NCBI RefSeq assembly: GCF_026151655.1
Contig: NZ_JAMQPN010000001.1
Location: 434,001 to 498,000, forward strand
DNA: 64,000 bases
Reading direction: 5' to 3'
Source: Leptospira soteropolitanensis
GTDB taxonomy: Bacteria; Spirochaetota; Leptospiria; Leptospirales; Leptospiraceae
Part shown: positions 19,645-27,679 of the stretch, in pieces
Layout of the letters: each line of letters opens with the position of its first letter
Numbering within the stretch: the first letter of the stretch is position 1
The notes under the pieces: model-generated
Seen by the model: only the letters and a program-made list of their open reading frames with translations
The model's database searches: none
Told to the model about the DNA's origin: nothing
Made by a program: the position numbers and the translations under genes

Positions 19645-20310
19645 CTAAAGGGTTAGTCTTGATTTAATTGCTTTTCCCAAAGTGTATTGATCAGAATATT
19701 CTAGCGTTCCACCAATGGTAATCCCATGAGCAATCCTTGTGATTTTAATTTCCATTGGTTTGATTACAGTTGAGAGATAAGAAGCTGTTGCATCTCCTTC
19801 GAGTGTCGGATTAGTAGCTATCAGAACTTCCTTGATTCCCCCATCCTCTAATCTTTGTATTAGCTGACGAATTCGTAGTTGATCGGGACCAATTCCATCT
19901 AAGGGAGAGATGGCTCCATTGAGTACATGGTACTTACCAATATACTCTTTGGTATTTTCAATAAAGAAAATATCTTCTGGTTGCTCTACTACACAGAGAA
20001 TTCCGTTGTCTCTTCTGTCAGACAAACAAATGGAACATATAGGATCTTCTGTAAGTCCTCCGCATTCATCGCAAAATCGTAGTTTGGCTTTTGCTTCTTC
20101 GATGTTGGACAACCAAGTTTGAAAGGTGGACGGATCCATTCGTAAAATATGAAATCCGATTCTTGTCGCACTTTTTTTTCCAATTCCAGGAAGGCTAGAA
20201 AAGGATTGGATTAATTTTTGGAATTGCGGATCAGACAGGAGGAAATCCTCCGTCCTTTTGGATTTGGTTAAATACACCTTCGAAGTCGCTAGGATTAAAT
20301 CCGAGAACAT
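19645..20310 (-). CDS. recR: recombination protein RecR
   Basis: RecR works with RecF/RecO loading RecA at gaps. Visible are the helix-hairpin-helix SLPGIGKKSATRIGF, the four-Cys zinc finger CDECGGLTEDPICSIC, and the Toprim segment VVEQPEDIFFIENT through ATNPTLEGDATA. The start is unclear. The longest frame (221 residues) overlaps ybaB by 80 bases; family length (about 198) points to a start near 20238, where only CTG is available, 8 bases after GGAGG. GTG at 20277 is another choice. Follows dnaX-ybaB, the usual order. Confidence 0.93.
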   Translation of the reverse strand: MFSDLILATSKVYLTKSKRTEDFLLSDPQFQKLIQSFSSLPGIGKKSATRIGFHILRMDPSTFQTWLSNIEEAKAKLRFCDECGGLTEDPICSICLSDRRDNGILCVVEQPEDIFFIENTKEYIGKYHVLNGAISPLDGIGPDQLRIRQLIQRLEDGGIKEVLIATNPTLEGDATASYLSTVIKPMEIKITRIAHGITIGGTLEYSDQYTLGKAIKSRLTL

Positions 20311-20602
20311 TTTTCATTTCATGTGCCATAGCTTCTTTCGCCTTTCTTTGCACTTCATTGGTGGCAGAGAGGATTAAATCTTCTAACATCTTTTTATCAT
20401 CTGCATTAAACATAATAGGATTGATAATAAGATTAGTGAGTGTTCCATCCGCCGATGCTGTCACTTCTACCATACCTGCACCCGCAGAGGCAGTGACTCG
20501 AATCTGAGCGAGACGTTTTGAAAGTTCTTCTTGTTTTTCTTTGATGTTGCCGAGTTGCGAGAACGCTTCTCGCATTTGTTTCATTTGGTCAAAAATTCCC
20601 AT
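20231..20602 (-). CDS. ybaB: YbaB/EbfC nucleoid-associated protein
   Basis: The 123-residue protein has a Met-rich, coiled N-terminus (FDQMKQMREAF), the central VTASAGAGMVEVTASADGTL and LEDLILSATNEVQRKAKE, all YbaB signatures. It is a small DNA-binding dimer; the Borrelia homologue EbfC is a regulator. It lies 14 bases after dnaX and overlaps recR. Confidence 0.94.
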   Translation of the reverse strand: MGIFDQMKQMREAFSQLGNIKEKQEELSKRLAQIRVTASAGAGMVEVTASADGTLTNLIINPIMFNADDKKMLEDLILSATNEVQRKAKEAMAHEMKNVLGFNPSDFEGVFNQIQKDGGFPPV

Positions 20603-20616
20603 ACGTACCTTTGGAC

Positions 20617-22125
20617 TTATAAATTCTTGAATTGGTTGGGATCAACTTCCATCCCTGAAAACTTTTCTTTCAAAAGTTTTTCCATATCTTCCGGACTAGA
20701 GGGACTCGTGGTTGTTGGTTTCGGAGGATTTGGTTTTGGTTCTGAAATTTGTTTTATCTCTACATCCAAATTCGGTTTTGTCTGTGAAGACTGTTTTGTC
20801 TCCGGTTCTCGATTCTCTACAGGTCTTTCCGAACTGGTTTTTGCTAATCCTGGTTGCGTGTTTGTTACAATATCTTGTTTTTGTGTAACTGAAGCAGCAG
20901 AGGTAACTGTTTTTTTGGGAGTCTCTAAATTGTCAGGGATATGAGAGATATCACCTTGTACTAGTTTGGTGAGTTCCGATATTTTTGCTAAAAGTCCAGA
21001 AACACTTGGTTTTTCTCTGTCTAAAATCAATTTCCGAAATTGAATTTCTAAATAGACTTTCATCTCGTAGGAGCTTCGTAGCTTCATTAAATTCAATTTT
21101 TCATGTATGGAAAAAATCCGCTCAGCGAGTAATACCAAAACTTCGCGATCCAGTTCCCGATAGTTTTGTTTTAATTTTTGTAAGTCCTCTTGTGGGATGT
21201 TAATTGATTCTCTATCTGCTAAATTGTCTTTGATGAGAAGAAGAGAATTTAAAAATTCGATAAAATCCCAAACGAACTTACTGAGATCTATTCCTGCTTG
21301 GAAAAGATTCTCTAGTGTTTCGAAAATTTGTGCACTTTGTGATGAATCTAATATTTGATTTAAAAAATCGGTAAAGGTATCAATTCCATGATAGCCAATC
21401 ATTTTTCTAAGTTTGGCGCCTGTTAGATTGCCATCAGTGAAAATAACGGCTTGTTCCATAAAAGAGAGTGTGTCGCGAACGGAACCATCGCCCTTCTTTG
21501 CAATCCAGAACAATCCTTCAGAATCGTATTTTAAACTTTCCTTTTCACAAAGAGTTTCTATATAGTTTTGCAAAACAGTAACGGGAACTTTTCTAAAATG
21601 AAAGTCTTGACAGCGTGAAAGGATTGTTTCTGGAATTTTATGATACTCTGTCGTTGCTAAAATAAATACAACATGAGCCGGTGGTTCTTCTAAAGTTTTG
21701 AGGAGAGCATTAAAAGCAGCTCCACTGAGCATATGTACCTCGTCCAAAATATAAACGCGGTACTTCCCACCCATTGCATTAAATTTTACATTTTCACGTA
21801 ACTCACGGATATTATCCACCCCGCTATTGGAAGCGGCATCTATTTCAAATACATCATTTGAATTTCCTTTTGTAATTTCTAAACAAGAGGTACATTCGTT
21901 ACAAGGCTCCACTCCATCTGGGCGTTCACAATTTAAACGTTTGGCCAAAATTCTTGCAATGGTCGTTTTACCAACACCACGAGGGCCAATGAAAATATAA
22001 GCGTGACCTATTTTTTTTGATTTAAATGCGTTTTGTAAGGAACCTACAGCAAGGTCTTGGTAAATTACATCGCGAAAGAATTGAGGTCTGTATTTTCGAA
22101 AGAGTACTTGGTGGTTTTCGCTCAT
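20617..22125 (-). CDS. dnaX: DNA polymerase III gamma/tau subunit
   Basis: At 502 residues, the AAA+ domain has Walker [10 protein letters not shown] (about 48-56), a four-Cys zinc module ([16 protein letters not shown]), [24 protein letters not shown] and a sensor Ser-Arg-Cys (ILSRCQDF). A Pro/Lys/Thr-rich linker (about 385-470) leads to a short C-terminal segment. It is the ATPase core of the clamp loader; holB, encoded 17 kb away, supplies a partner. First of the dnaX-ybaB-recR operon. Confidence 0.96.
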   Translation of the reverse strand: MSENHQVLFRKYRPQFFRDVIYQDLAVGSLQNAFKSKKIGHAYIFIGPRGVGKTTIARILAKRLNCERPDGVEPCNECTSCLEITKGNSNDVFEIDAASNSGVDNIRELRENVKFNAMGGKYRVYILDEVHMLSGAAFNALLKTLEEPPAHVVFILATTEYHKIPETILSRCQDFHFRKVPVTVLQNYIETLCEKESLKYDSEGLFWIAKKGDGSVRDTLSFMEQAVIFTDGNLTGAKLRKMIGYHGIDTFTDFLNQILDSSQSAQIFETLENLFQAGIDLSKFVWDFIEFLNSLLLIKDNLADRESINIPQEDLQKLKQNYRELDREVLVLLAERIFSIHEKLNLMKLRSSYEMKVYLEIQFRKLILDREKPSVSGLLAKISELTKLVQGDISHIPDNLETPKKTVTSAASVTQKQDIVTNTQPGLAKTSSERPVENREPETKQSSQTKPNLDVEIKQISEPKPNPPKPTTTSPSSPEDMEKLLKEKFSGMEVDPNQFKNL

Positions 22126-22353
22126 GTAAGTCCGTGTTTCAAAAGATAGAAGATAAAAATTTGTGAATCACTTTGATCTTAGAAGTTAGTATGTTGGAGG
22201 CAATGAAATATTTATAAGGTTTATGGATATTTTTTTCTGAATCTGGGAAGCCAGGCTAACGATACCTAGTGTTAGGATTTGAAGAGATTTCCAATGAGTT
22301 CAATTCAGAGTGGAGATTGAACTAAGGATTGGAAAGGAAATAGGTGTAGAACC

Positions 22354-22440
<87 letters not shown>

Positions 22441-22485
22441 AATGGCTTCTACTGGCTTCCATAAAAAGAAAGGCTCAAAAGAATT

Positions 22486-22926
22486 CTACCTTTTCTCTTT
22501 GAAAAAACTAAGAAATTCAAATTTTATGTGGGATTTTGGAATGAGGGTGCACTTGGGAAAATGATTTAATAGATAAATAGATTCGGTAGTATAAGAAGAA
22601 ATTCCTTCACCAGGTTTTGCCGGAACAAAATAAACTACTTCTGGAATTTTTACCCGCAAAATGGCGCCAGCACAAAGCAAACATGGTTCGAGAGCTGTAA
22701 TCAATATATGATTAGAAAGATATCGACCTTCCGTTTTCGAAAGAGCCTCTTCCATTGCCAAAATTTCGCTGTGCTTTGTAGGATTTAATGTTTGTTCGAC
22801 GGAATTAAACGCAGCAGAAACTAGATTTCCATCTCGTGTGATGATTTCTGAATAAGAGGGAATTTCTTCTGGATGGCTAGAAATGGCTTTTTGGTAGCGC
22901 TCTAGAAATGATTCGAAAGCTTCCAC
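22486..22926 (-). CDS. tadA: tRNA adenosine(34) deaminase TadA-like
   Basis: The 146-residue cytidine-deaminase-fold protein has TKHSEILAMEEAL (HSE where most TadA have HAE) and EPCLLCAGAIL (PCxxC zinc site). TadA converts A34 to inosine in tRNA-Arg(ACG). The only reasonable start is GTG at 22924-22926, one base after the discriminator base of the tRNA-Arg(ACG) gene, with no room for a ribosome binding site outside the tRNA. The enzyme therefore follows its presumed substrate on the same transcript. A different nucleoside deaminase activity is possible, but context favours TadA. Confidence 0.82.
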   Translation of the reverse strand: MEAFESFLERYQKAISSHPEEIPSYSEIITRDGNLVSAAFNSVEQTLNPTKHSEILAMEEALSKTEGRYLSNHILITALEPCLLCAGAILRVKIPEVVYFVPAKPGEGISSYTTESIYLLNHFPKCTLIPKSHIKFEFLSFFKEKR

Positions 22927-22927
22927 G

Positions 22928-23001
22928 CGCGCCCAAGAGGATTTGAACCTCTAACCTTCTGATCCGTAGTCAGATACTCTATCCAGTTGAGCTATGGGCG
23001 C
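22928..23001 (-). tRNA. tRNA-Arg (anticodon ACG)
   Basis: Minus-strand cloverleaf of 74 nt, with acceptor GCGCCCA/TGGGCGC fully paired, D-loop AGCTCAACTGGATAGAGT, anticodon loop CTACGGA (ACG) and T loop TTCAAAT. No CCA is encoded; the discriminator G is followed by C and then the GTG start of tadA. The ACG anticodon needs A34-to-inosine editing to read all CGN codons except CGG/CGA efficiently. Confidence 0.96.
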
Positions 23002-23382
23002 AATGAATGCTTGAAGCATTTTTACCCAGTCCGAAAGAACGGGTATCTCTATGGTTTTTTTCAAGCGGAAGGAGTAAATCAAAAATCCAGAAATTCCCAG
23101 ATAAAGTAGTACGGAAACTAAGTGGATAGTTGCGGCCAAATAAAGACCAACAAAGGGTAAAACGGAGATTACTTGTGCGAACAAAAGGATTAGTAAGAAC
23201 AAACAAGTATTAACTGCAGAATACAAACAGACGATTACTGCATCAGGAATGTTTTTTTTCCAAGTAAAAACAGGAACCCAAGAAAAATACAAAGGCAATG
23301 CTGCAAAAATCTTTGCAGCTTCATCAGTAAGTAAGTAAGTCCTGATGGTTTGGATTTTTTCTTTGAATTGAGCGGTATTCAT
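22951..23382 (-). CDS. small integral membrane protein whose end reads into the tRNA-Arg gene
   Basis: Not a family I can name with confidence; the layout resembles small DUF4870/Tic20-like membrane proteins. From ATG at 23380-23382 (143 residues) it has about three membrane helices (AAKIFAALPLYFSWV, VNTCLFLLILLFAQVISVLPFVGLY, LVSVLLYLGISGFLIYSF). Its last 17 codons are the sense strand of tRNA-Arg, giving the well-known artefact peptide IAPIAQLDRVSDYGSEG, and the stop lies inside the tRNA. The long extension upstream of 23382 reads through tRNA-Ser(GCT) and is spurious. A real gene seems likely because the hydrophobic body is coherent. Confidence 0.55.
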   Translation of the reverse strand: MNTAQFKEKIQTIRTYLLTDEAAKIFAALPLYFSWVPVFTWKKNIPDAVIVCLYSAVNTCLFLLILLFAQVISVLPFVGLYLAATIHLVSVLLYLGISGFLIYSFRLKKTIEIPVLSDWVKMLQAFIAPIAQLDRVSDYGSEG

Positions 23383-23392
23383 GGCGGTAACA

Positions 23393-23480
<88 letters not shown>

Positions 23481-23487
23481 AGCGACT

Positions 23488-23571
<84 letters not shown>

Positions 23572-23641
23572 AAGAGTACCTATCCGTTATGTTAAATGCG
23601 AGTGCAGTGTCAAATGAATATTCAATGAATGGTTCTAGAGA

Positions 23642-24757
23642 ATGGAAAAGTTGCGAATAAAACTAGAAAAGTGGGTGAATGGTGGTTTCAGTTTGGCGCA
23701 CCATGAGGGTCATGCTGTCTTCGTTGAGGGTGGAATTCCCGGTGAAACAGTAGACATAAGTCTTTATAAAACCGGAAAAAAAGAATGGTTTGGAACCGTT
23801 TCAGAGGTGATCGAGCCAGCCAAATCGAGAATCCCTTCGGATTGTTCCGTTTTTATGGAATGTGGCGGTTGCAGTTACCGCCATATCTCCTACAAAGATG
23901 AGATCCAAATCAAAAAATCACTCTTAGAAGCCATGTTTCCTGAATGGAAAGGGAATCTAGAGGTTGTGACCGGGCCAGAAAACGAGTACCGAAACAATGT
24001 GCAGTGGCAATCTAATGGAAAAGAAATTGGTTATTTTGCAAAAAATAGCCACCGCGTTGTCAATGAATCTCAATTTGTTTGCAAAACTATCGATAAACGT
24101 CTGTTATGGGATTCAGTTCCGCAAGGTATCAAAAAATCGGTAGCTAAACAAAAATTGATCCAACTTAGAATTTCTTCCAAATCCGTTGTCAATTATGAAC
24201 GAGACCAGACCGAAATTAGTATTTTTAATACCAAACTAATAGTTCCCGAACGAGGATTTTTTCAAATTAACAGATTTTTGTTAGAACCTTGGCTGGATAA
24301 AATCAAATCACTTTTACCAGATTCTGCTCAAATTTTAGAACTATTCTGCGGTTGCGGAACCATCGGTATCACCATTCGAGAAAAAATCGCGTCGCTATAT
24401 GGAATGGAATCTCACGAAAAAAGTATTCGTTATGCAAAAGAAAATGCAAAAACAAATCATGCCTTTCCGTTTGAATATGAAGTCAGTGATTTGTATCAAA
24501 AACATCTACCAAAACATACTGCAAAGTATCCGATTTGGGTTGTGAATCCTCCGAGAGCTGGATTATCTGAAGGGATTATTGAATCAGCTTCTCTGTTTTC
24601 TCCGAAACAAATTGTTTACTCTAGCTGTAATCCAAGTACTTTAAGGAGGGATATTACGAGATTGGAAAAAATAGGCTATCGATTAGAATATGTAGGTTTA
24701 TTTGATTTTTTTCCGAGAACTCAACATTACGAAGTACTCGTGAGTTTAAAAAAATAA
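23642..24757 (+). CDS. RNA m5U methyltransferase, RumA/TrmA family
   Basis: The 371-residue protein has an N-terminal TRAM-like domain (LRIKLEKWVNGGFSLAHHEG), an iron-sulphur cluster motif MECGGCSYRHISY typical of RlmD/RlmC, the SAM motif ILELFCGCGTIGI, the NPPRAGL motif, the catalytic Cys in YSSCNPSTLRRD and a late Glu in HYEVL. It methylates C5 of a uridine in 23S rRNA or tRNA; the exact position cannot be assigned. Divergent from the tRNA cluster. Confidence 0.9.
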   Translation: MEKLRIKLEKWVNGGFSLAHHEGHAVFVEGGIPGETVDISLYKTGKKEWFGTVSEVIEPAKSRIPSDCSVFMECGGCSYRHISYKDEIQIKKSLLEAMFPEWKGNLEVVTGPENEYRNNVQWQSNGKEIGYFAKNSHRVVNESQFVCKTIDKRLLWDSVPQGIKKSVAKQKLIQLRISSKSVVNYERDQTEISIFNTKLIVPERGFFQINRFLLEPWLDKIKSLLPDSAQILELFCGCGTIGITIREKIASLYGMESHEKSIRYAKENAKTNHAFPFEYEVSDLYQKHLPKHTAKYPIWVVNPPRAGLSEGIIESASLFSPKQIVYSSCNPSTLRRDITRLEKIGYRLEYVGLFDFFPRTQHYEVLVSLKK

Positions 24758-24792
24758 AAACAAGCAACTCACAAATCTGAATTTGTGAGTTG
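24751..24792 (-). terminator. intrinsic terminator for the DUF2892 gene
   Basis: CAACTCACAAAT (24765-24776) and ATTTGTGAGTTG (24781-24792) form a perfect 12-bp stem with a 4-base loop. On the minus strand it is followed by CTTGTTTTTATTTTTTT, so it terminates the gene ending at 24815. On the plus strand no T run follows, so it probably does not stop rumA transcripts well. Confidence 0.85.
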
Positions 24793-24814
24793 TATATGCA
24801 CACTTAATGCGTTG

Positions 24815-25021
24815 TTATTTCTCTTTTGTTGTGATTTTAAAAGGAAGGTAAGCGGGACAAAATCCGATCGCGGAAGTGGCAATCATCACAAGTCCGATAA
24901 TGAGAAGTACCAAAGCTGTTGTTCCTTCTACAACTCCGCTCAAATAGAGACCACCTAATACCAAACCCACGACCACTCGAATGATTCTGTCATAAAGACC
25001 CATATTTTGAAACATATTCAA
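24815..25021 (-). CDS. DUF2892 small membrane protein
   Basis: The 68-residue protein begins MNMFQNMGLYDRIIRVVVGLVLGGLYLSG, has two membrane helices and ends GFCPAYLPFKI. This matches the DUF2892 (YgaP-like transmembrane) family with its conserved C-P near the end. In other proteins the domain is fused to rhodanese; here it stands alone. Function unknown. ATG has AAGGAG about 6 bases upstream. Confidence 0.88.
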   Translation of the reverse strand: MNMFQNMGLYDRIIRVVVGLVLGGLYLSGVVEGTTALVLLIIGLVMIATSAIGFCPAYLPFKITTKEK

Positions 25022-25062
25022 TCTCCTTAGAGAAGGTATGACGAAGGAAATTGAATGGATAC

Positions 25063-25941
25063 TTATTTATTTTTTTGTAACCATTCTAAAATTAATTTAG
25101 TCACTTCTTCTCTCTTTTCCCAATGTACAAAATGTCCTGCATGGTCGAAACCAATTTTGCGGAACCCACAAGGAAAGTCTGTTTCATCCAATAAGTGTTC
25201 GAATAGATTCTTATGAAAACAACCGTCGTTCAGTCCATAGAGAATTTGTGTCGGAACGTTAATCTGTGAATCTAAGATTCCTAATATGCTTTCTCTACCC
25301 GATTCTGTAAATAGATCGTTTAAATTACGGTAATAGGCAAGTGCAGAGGATAAAATTCCCGGATTTTGAAAATTAGATTTAATCTCTGCTAAGTGATCTT
25401 GGTTTGGGGTATATCCAGGTGACCAATCCTTCCATAAAAAATCCACTAGGGCAAAATCATTGGATCGGATTGTAAGTTCTGCTAAAAAGGGAATTTGGAA
25501 TAATAAAACATACCATGAATGAATTGTTTGTTGGGGAGCCCAAAAAAAGGAATCTTGGTAGGTGCGAAGCAAGGGTACACCGAGACTTGTGATGGATTTG
25601 ATACGATTCGGGTAATACATTCCGGCGGCATAGGCAATGACTGCACCCCAGTTGTGACCAACTAGATGCACTTGTTCCCAGCGACGATCATCCATCCAAG
25701 CTAAGATGTCTTGCACCAAATCAACGACATGTAATTTGTGAGAATGTGAAATAGTGGATGGTTCGTATCCTCGCATAACCGGCGCAATACATTGAAATCC
25801 TTTTTTTCCAATGGATTCCATAATGGGAGCAAAGGTTTTATGGTTATCGGGAAATCCGTGAAGGAAAAGAACAGGTTCTCCTTTTCCTGTCTCTAAGGTG
25901 GTAAATACAGTGGATGAATTTCTAATTTCCGAATGGTGCAT
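25063..25941 (-). CDS. alpha/beta hydrolase, epoxide-hydrolase-like, with Asn at the nucleophile position
   Basis: The 292-residue alpha/beta-hydrolase has the oxyanion motif LHGFPDNHKTF, a nucleophile elbow VGHNWGAVIAY, the acid-region YGLNDG and the late His in FDHAGHFVHW. Layout and HGFP motif match epoxide hydrolases and dehalogenases, which have GHDWG. Here the nucleophile is N97 (codon AAC). Either the enzyme lost activity, or Asn is converted to Asp as reported for dehalogenase mutants. It overlaps the upstream esterase stop by 20 bases, so it is co-translated. Confidence 0.83.
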   Translation of the reverse strand: MHHSEIRNSSTVFTTLETGKGEPVLFLHGFPDNHKTFAPIMESIGKKGFQCIAPVMRGYEPSTISHSHKLHVVDLVQDILAWMDDRRWEQVHLVGHNWGAVIAYAAGMYYPNRIKSITSLGVPLLRTYQDSFFWAPQQTIHSWYVLLFQIPFLAELTIRSNDFALVDFLWKDWSPGYTPNQDHLAEIKSNFQNPGILSSALAYYRNLNDLFTESGRESILGILDSQINVPTQILYGLNDGCFHKNLFEHLLDETDFPCGFRKIGFDHAGHFVHWEKREEVTKLILEWLQKNK

Positions 25942-26938
25942 TGTTATTTACCAACTTTTCTTTTTTATACGTTGTTCGAAAGAATTGTAACACAATCTCT
26001 CTAGTATCCAAGTCCTTACTTAAGTATCCGTATTGTTTTTCATTTTGGTAATAGAAACCATTTGGCCAAATATGACCGCCACCAGGAATCAAATAACCCT
26101 CTACAATTTGGTCAGATGAACAATCTGTGAATTTAGTGTATTGGATGTCCCTCTTCCAGAATTTGTTCAAATGTCTTTTAGTGGATTTTGTTTCTTCTTT
26201 GCAGGAGAAACTAGACGTCCAATACTCCAATGATTCTAAATAGGAAAGAACATCTCCTGCTGCAATTCTCTGCGATTGGTTATTAGGATCTGCTGGGATT
26301 GAAACAGTTCCCCCTTGGTAAGGAACGACATCATCTGACATTCCCATAATGAAACCCATCGATTTTTGCGGAGGAGGATAACATATCTCTTTCAAACCTC
26401 GTGATGTTACTGCTGCCACAGAATATCCTGAACTAAATAGATCAGGTGCTTCGCATAACAAACGTTGAGTCATAAATCCACCATTGGAAATTCCCACTGC
26501 ATGAATACGATTATAATCAATAGAATACTCAGAATTCAAGTAGCGAACAATATCGCGGAAAAAATCTACGTCTTTTGTGTTCCTTTTGTCTGTGATAGAA
26601 TGAGGAATTTTTCTTCCATCATTCCATCGGTTTGCATAACCATCTGGATAAACTGCAATGAATCCATATTCTTCTGCTTTTTCTGACATCCGAGTGAGGT
26701 AAATCATACCCTCCCCACTCCCACCACCTCCGTGTAATAAAAACACCACCGGCAATTTATCTTCTTTCATTTGTTTAGGGATGTAATATCGAAAGGAACG
26801 TAATAATCCATCAGAAGAGATTGATTGTAGTTTGTGTTCTTTAACCGGAACAATGGTAGGTAAAGATTTACAAAAAAAAGAAAAAGAAACCATAATCAAA
26901 AGTAGATATAACTGAATCTGATTTAAAATCCGCTTCAT
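25922..26938 (-). CDS. exported PHB-depolymerase/feruloyl-esterase-like lipoprotein
   Basis: The 338-residue protein begins MKRILNQIQLYLLLIMVSFS with a Leptospira-type lipobox ending SFFC. The esterase domain has FLLHGGGGSGEGM (oxyanion), VYPDGYANRW, the nucleophile motif VGISNGGFMTQRL and a late His in IPGGGHIWP. This is the LpqC/PHB-depolymerase-like serine hydrolase family; the substrate is unknown. It overlaps the WbuC gene by 4 bases. Confidence 0.83.
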   Translation of the reverse strand: MKRILNQIQLYLLLIMVSFSFFCKSLPTIVPVKEHKLQSISSDGLLRSFRYYIPKQMKEDKLPVVFLLHGGGGSGEGMIYLTRMSEKAEEYGFIAVYPDGYANRWNDGRKIPHSITDKRNTKDVDFFRDIVRYLNSEYSIDYNRIHAVGISNGGFMTQRLLCEAPDLFSSGYSVAAVTSRGLKEICYPPPQKSMGFIMGMSDDVVPYQGGTVSIPADPNNQSQRIAAGDVLSYLESLEYWTSSFSCKEETKSTKRHLNKFWKRDIQYTKFTDCSSDQIVEGYLIPGGGHIWPNGFYYQNEKQYGYLSKDLDTREIVLQFFRTTYKKEKLVNNNAPFGN

Positions 26939-27408
26939 AGAAATAAAGATTCAAAGGATCTGATGGTTTCAATACACTTTGGGTCACCTTCCAGCGGATA
27001 CTTCGGATGAAATTCTTTATCTACTGTTGGGTCGTAAGGGCCGGACTTTCCTTCGAAACAGACTGCTGTTTCTGACAAACAAACCAAACTATGCCAAACA
27101 CCCGGCTGTAAATCTATCCCACGTTTTGGCCCATTGGCTGAAAGTTTATGAGATTCCTTTACATCACCGTTTTCATCAAAAATCAAAAAACCAATTTCTC
27201 CTTCGAGAATGATGAAGGTTTCCGGTTTTGGATCCGACAAATGTCTGTGAGGTGGAATGTATGTATCTTTAGAGAGAACGTTTAGAAACCTTTGGTACAC
27301 TTCCTTTTGTTCGTGGAAGTTAAAATTGGTACGTTTTCTTTCTGCGTTTTGGGCTTTTGTAATGAGAGTTCCGATTAAGTCGGAATCAATGACTTGTATT
27401 TCCTGCAA
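26935..27408 (-). CDS. WbuC-family cupin protein
   Basis: The 157-residue protein has a WbuC-type N-terminus (IDSDLIGTLITKAQNAERKRTNFNFH), the cupin motif PPHRHLSDPKPETFIILEGE and a second cupin block GIDLQPGVWHSLV with FEGKSGPYDP. WbuC proteins occur in O-antigen gene clusters; their activity is unknown. TTG start at 27406-27408 with AAGG 5 bases upstream, overlapping the Bfd-like gene by 23 bases. Confidence 0.87.
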   Translation of the reverse strand: MQEIQVIDSDLIGTLITKAQNAERKRTNFNFHEQKEVYQRFLNVLSKDTYIPPHRHLSDPKPETFIILEGEIGFLIFDENGDVKESHKLSANGPKRGIDLQPGVWHSLVCLSETAVCFEGKSGPYDPTVDKEFHPKYPLEGDPKCIETIRSFESLFL

Positions 27409-27577
27409 GTTGACCTTCCAATTCCTGCTCGATGAAGGCTAACATATCCGGAACACAAGCCGTACAAGTATCAGCCGCTCCCATCTCGCGGGCGACTTCT
27501 AGTATAGGGCGATTGGATTCTTTGACAACATTTAAGATAGATTCAAAGAAAACTTCTGCACAGTGACACTTGATCAT
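27386..27577 (-). CDS. Bfd-like [2Fe-2S] ferredoxin
   Basis: The 63-residue protein has four cysteines in the bacterioferritin-associated ferredoxin layout: MIKCHCAEV at the N-terminus and ADTCTACVPDM later. Bfd releases iron from bacterioferritin or passes electrons. ATG at 27575-27577; a Fur-box-like sequence covers 27578-27596 directly before it. No bacterioferritin gene is in the window, so the partner is not visible. First of a minus-strand run with WbuC, esterase and hydrolase genes. Confidence 0.82.
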   Translation of the reverse strand: MIKCHCAEVFFESILNVVKESNRPILEVAREMGAADTCTACVPDMLAFIEQELEGQLAGNTSH

Positions 27578-27596
27578 GGTTCTGAGAATCAGTCTC
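27578..27596 (-). promoter_or_regulatory. Fur-box-like site before the Bfd-like gene
   Basis: On the minus strand GAGACTGATTCTCAGAACC matches the E. coli Fur box GATAATGATAATCATTATC at 12 of 19 positions and shares the 9-mer TGATTCTCA with the site at 50826-50844. It lies immediately upstream of the start codon. Confidence 0.4.
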
Positions 27597-27679
27597 TAAC
27601 CTAGTAAATGGTACGACAAGAATTTTTTTTAACGGATTTTCGCAAATTTCTAAGAAATCCAGAAAACCATCTCAGATTT

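Noticed and set aside
20910..20916. A7 run in the dnaX tail (minus strand) as a programmed frameshift site
   Set aside because: It could allow slippage, but there is no nearby stop in the shifted frame to make a short gamma form and no obvious stimulatory hairpin.
22126..22353. Signal recognition particle RNA between tadA/tRNA-Ser and dnaX, as in Bacillus
   Set aside because: I looked for the GGAA-type SRP RNA core on both strands and found none; only small hairpins near 22241-22275.
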